DNA from: an uncultured Bacteroidota bacterium | Lineage (GTDB): Bacteria; Bacteroidota; Ignavibacteria; UBA10030; UBA8401 | Reading direction: 5' to 3' | NCBI GenBank assembly: GCA_937920105.1 | Contig: CALETH010000070.1 | Span: 73,486 to 137,485, forward strand | DNA length: 64,000 nt | Part shown: positions 62,387 to 64,000 of the stretch, piece after piece | Numbering within the stretch: the stretch's first letter is position 1 | Layout of the letters: each line of letters begins with the position of its first letter | The notes under the pieces: generated by a model | What the model was told of the DNA's origin: nothing | What the model saw: the letters and a program-made list of their open reading frames with translations, nothing else | Databases searched by the model: none | Made by a program: the position numbers and the translations under genes

Positions 62387-62950
62387 CTACAATAAATGTT
62401 TTTGAATAATATTTTCTACTTCTTTGGTTGCAGATTCTAAATTGTTGTTGACTACAGTATAATCAAATTGTTTGCCAATTTCTAATTCCATTCCAGCACG
62501 TTCGATACGTGTTTTGATTTTTTCTTCACTTTCAGTTTTTCTATTTCGCAAACGCTCTTCTAAAATTTTCATATCCGGTGGCGCAATAAAAATAAGAACA
62601 GCATCATTTCCGTAAAATTTTTTGATGGATAATGCACCGCGAACATCAACATCAAACATCATGATTTTATTTGATGATAATGCCCGGTCAGTTTCTTCTT
62701 TTAACGTTCCATAATAATCACCGAAAAGTTGTTCGTATTCTACTAACTGTTTATTGTGAAGAAGTTCTTCAAATTTTTCTTTAGTGAGAAAGAAATAATC
62801 TTTTCCGTGTATTTCTCCCGGACGTTGTGTTCGTGTTGTTGCTGAAACAGAAAATAATATTTCTGGATGTTTTTGTAAAATTGCTTTAACGATTGATGTT
62901 TTTCCACCTCCGCTTGGTGCTGAAATAACGAAAAGTTTAGCAGTGTTCAT
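62387..62950 (-). CDS. gmk: Guanylate kinase
   Basis: Gmk phosphorylates GMP to GDP. The 187-residue protein has the P-loop SAPSGGGKTSIV, SATTRTQRPGEIHGKDYFFL (GMP-binding region), VLIFIAPPDMKILEERLRNR and TRIERAGMELE. It follows the yicC gene after 8 nt and precedes rpoZ, the conserved order yicC-gmk-rpoZ. Confidence 0.97.
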   Translation of the reverse strand: MNTAKLFVISAPSGGGKTSIVKAILQKHPEILFSVSATTRTQRPGEIHGKDYFFLTKEKFEELLHNKQLVEYEQLFGDYYGTLKEETDRALSSNKIMMFDVDVRGALSIKKFYGNDAVLIFIAPPDMKILEERLRNRKTESEEKIKTRIERAGMELEIGKQFDYTVVNNNLESATKEVENIIQKHLL

Positions 62951-62958
62951 AAAACAAG

Positions 62959-63837
62959 TTACTCAATATTTTGAAGTTGTTCTCGCACTTTTTCCAACTC
63001 TTCTTTAATAGCAACAACATGATGCGTAATTTCTGTGCTGGAAGATTTTGAACCAATCGTATTTGCTTCTCTATTCATTTCTTGAATAAGAAAATTTAAT
63101 TTCCGTCCCGGAGATTCATCATTTTTCAATGAGTCTGCAAAAAATTTTGTGTGACTGCGAAAGCGAACACATTCTTCAGTAATATCCAGTTTATCAATAA
63201 GCAGTGCAATTTCTAATTCTAAACGTTGAGTGTTAATTACAGCAATATCTCCAACAAGTGCAGAAATTCTTTGATGTAATTTTTTTTGTTCTTCTGGTAA
63301 TTCTTCATTCGTTTTTTTTTGAATTGCATTAATTCGTATATCTATTGCAGCAATGCGTTCAAGCAAATCTTTAGAAAGTTCTTCACCTTCTTTTTTCCGC
63401 ATTTCTTTTAATGATGTAATTGCTGGGTGCAACGCAGAAAGAAAAACATTCCAAAGTTTTTCATCATCTTTTTTAGAATCCACCACAAATAAACTATCAG
63501 AAAAATGAAGAAGATGTTCTAACTGAATTGCTCCTTTAATTTTTGTTGCTTTGCGAAGTTCCTGAAGAAGTTGATGAAACGTTTGTACTTTTTCTATGTC
63601 AAGTTGTAACGATGTTTTTTCTTGTGATTCTTCTTCGATTGTGGTGTTAAGAGTAATTTTTCCTCTTCCGAGTTTTGAACGAAGAATTTCCTTAATTTCC
63701 GTTTCTCGCAATGAAAGAGAACGAGGCAGCCGCATAGCAATATCCAAAAAGCGATTGTTGACACTGTACAATTCTATAGTACATGTCATCCCATCATTTT
63801 GGGATTCACCTCTGCCGTAACCAGTCATGCTTTCCAT
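62959..63837 (-). CDS. yicC: YicC family endoribonuclease
   Basis: I chose the ATG at 63837 (GAGG upstream; protein starts ESMTGYGRG as in the family); an ATG at 63858 would add seven residues. The 292-residue protein has SVNNRFLDIAMRLPRSL and the C-terminal GRKLNFLIQEMNREANTIGSK, both strongly conserved in YicC, a metal-dependent endoribonuclease affecting small RNAs in E. coli. It is first in the yicC-gmk-rpoZ operon. Confidence 0.95.
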   Translation of the reverse strand: MESMTGYGRGESQNDGMTCTIELYSVNNRFLDIAMRLPRSLSLRETEIKEILRSKLGRGKITLNTTIEEESQEKTSLQLDIEKVQTFHQLLQELRKATKIKGAIQLEHLLHFSDSLFVVDSKKDDEKLWNVFLSALHPAITSLKEMRKKEGEELSKDLLERIAAIDIRINAIQKKTNEELPEEQKKLHQRISALVGDIAVINTQRLELEIALLIDKLDITEECVRFRSHTKFFADSLKNDESPGRKLNFLIQEMNREANTIGSKSSSTEITHHVVAIKEELEKVREQLQNIE

Positions 63838-63937
63838 AAAAACCTCATTAAGATTCACAAAATACGAGAAAAAGTTTAATCATACAAGAACGTATTTTTT
63901 TGATATTTTTTTGTTAGATTAATTGATAAAATATCTT

Positions 63938-64000
63938 GTCATTCTCGCATGTCCCGCTTGTACGGGATGCCGTACCAACGGCATTTTTAGCGGGAATCCA
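63938..64000. repeat. Dispersed palindrome, family A, composite with two inner hairpins (at window end)
   Basis: The outer arms are GTCATTCTCGC and GCGGGAATCC. Inside are two separate hairpins, CCCG/CGGG (63953-63966) and GCCGT/ACGGC (63970-63983). It is the most elaborate family-A copy and reaches the window edge. Confidence 0.75.

Overview
The window is AT-rich, gene-dense bacterial chromosome. Several features point to a Gram-negative member of the Bacteroidota/Chlorobiota/Ignavibacteria/Kapabacteria group. Two secreted proteins end in a type IX secretion (T9SS) sorting tail of the NYPNPFNP type. A Kdo transferase, a TonB-dependent receptor, a TonB protein and barrel-like outer-membrane proteins indicate an outer membrane. 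The few promoters I can read are TTGACA/TATAAT-like rather than the Bacteroides TTTG type. The phylum-level placement is inference; no rRNA is present.

Layout. 1-6.0 kb: a tandem duplication of a two-gene unit (putative surface lipoprotein plus barrel protein), the first copy cut by the window edge. 6.2-10.1 kb: a cobalamin uptake locus with a DUF6580 membrane protein, a cobalamin riboswitch with a readable antiterminator/terminator switch, a BtuB-like receptor and a BtuG-like propeller lipoprotein. 10.2-14.2 kb: Fic protein, tRNA-Arg(UCG), PhoD-like phosphatase, murI, rplU-rpmA. 14.4-19 kb: mdh, two Hcp-like proteins without a visible type VI system, lepB and a DUF1697 gene. 17.9-23.9 kb: a MacAB-type exporter (adaptor, ATPase, two FtsX-type permeases) whose ATPase and permease genes are separated by a four-ORF cassette: small protein, nucleotidyltransferase, and a SUKH/SMI1-like protein split over two frames. 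24.8-28.9 kb: a minus-strand cluster of two D-Ala-D-Ala-ligase-like ATP-grasp enzymes, a GNAT acetyltransferase and lysine 2,3-aminomutase, the best candidate here for an undescribed pathway. 29.1-36.6 kb: recG, a HEPN-like protein, a MITE-like insertion, an ECF sigma/anti-sigma pair divergent from a VWA protein, TonB and a glutaredoxin. 36.6-42.2 kb: gpsA, plsY and a complete TRAP transporter with a TatT lipoprotein. 42.2-55.5 kb: an anchored hydrolase, two T9SS cargo proteins each with seven internal repeats, priA, Kdo transferase, a sugar nucleotidyltransferase and creD. 55.5-63.8 kb: metK and ahcY (methyl cycle), panB and coaBC (CoA supply), a uracil-DNA glycosylase, and the conserved yicC-gmk-rpoZ order.

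Five families of short dispersed palindromes fill many intergenic gaps. In several places they provide start codons, stop codons or the last residues of genes. One palindrome has been interrupted by a 97-bp element with perfect 15-bp terminal inverted repeats and a 4-bp target duplication. Assignments rest on reading motifs by eye; no database search was possible.
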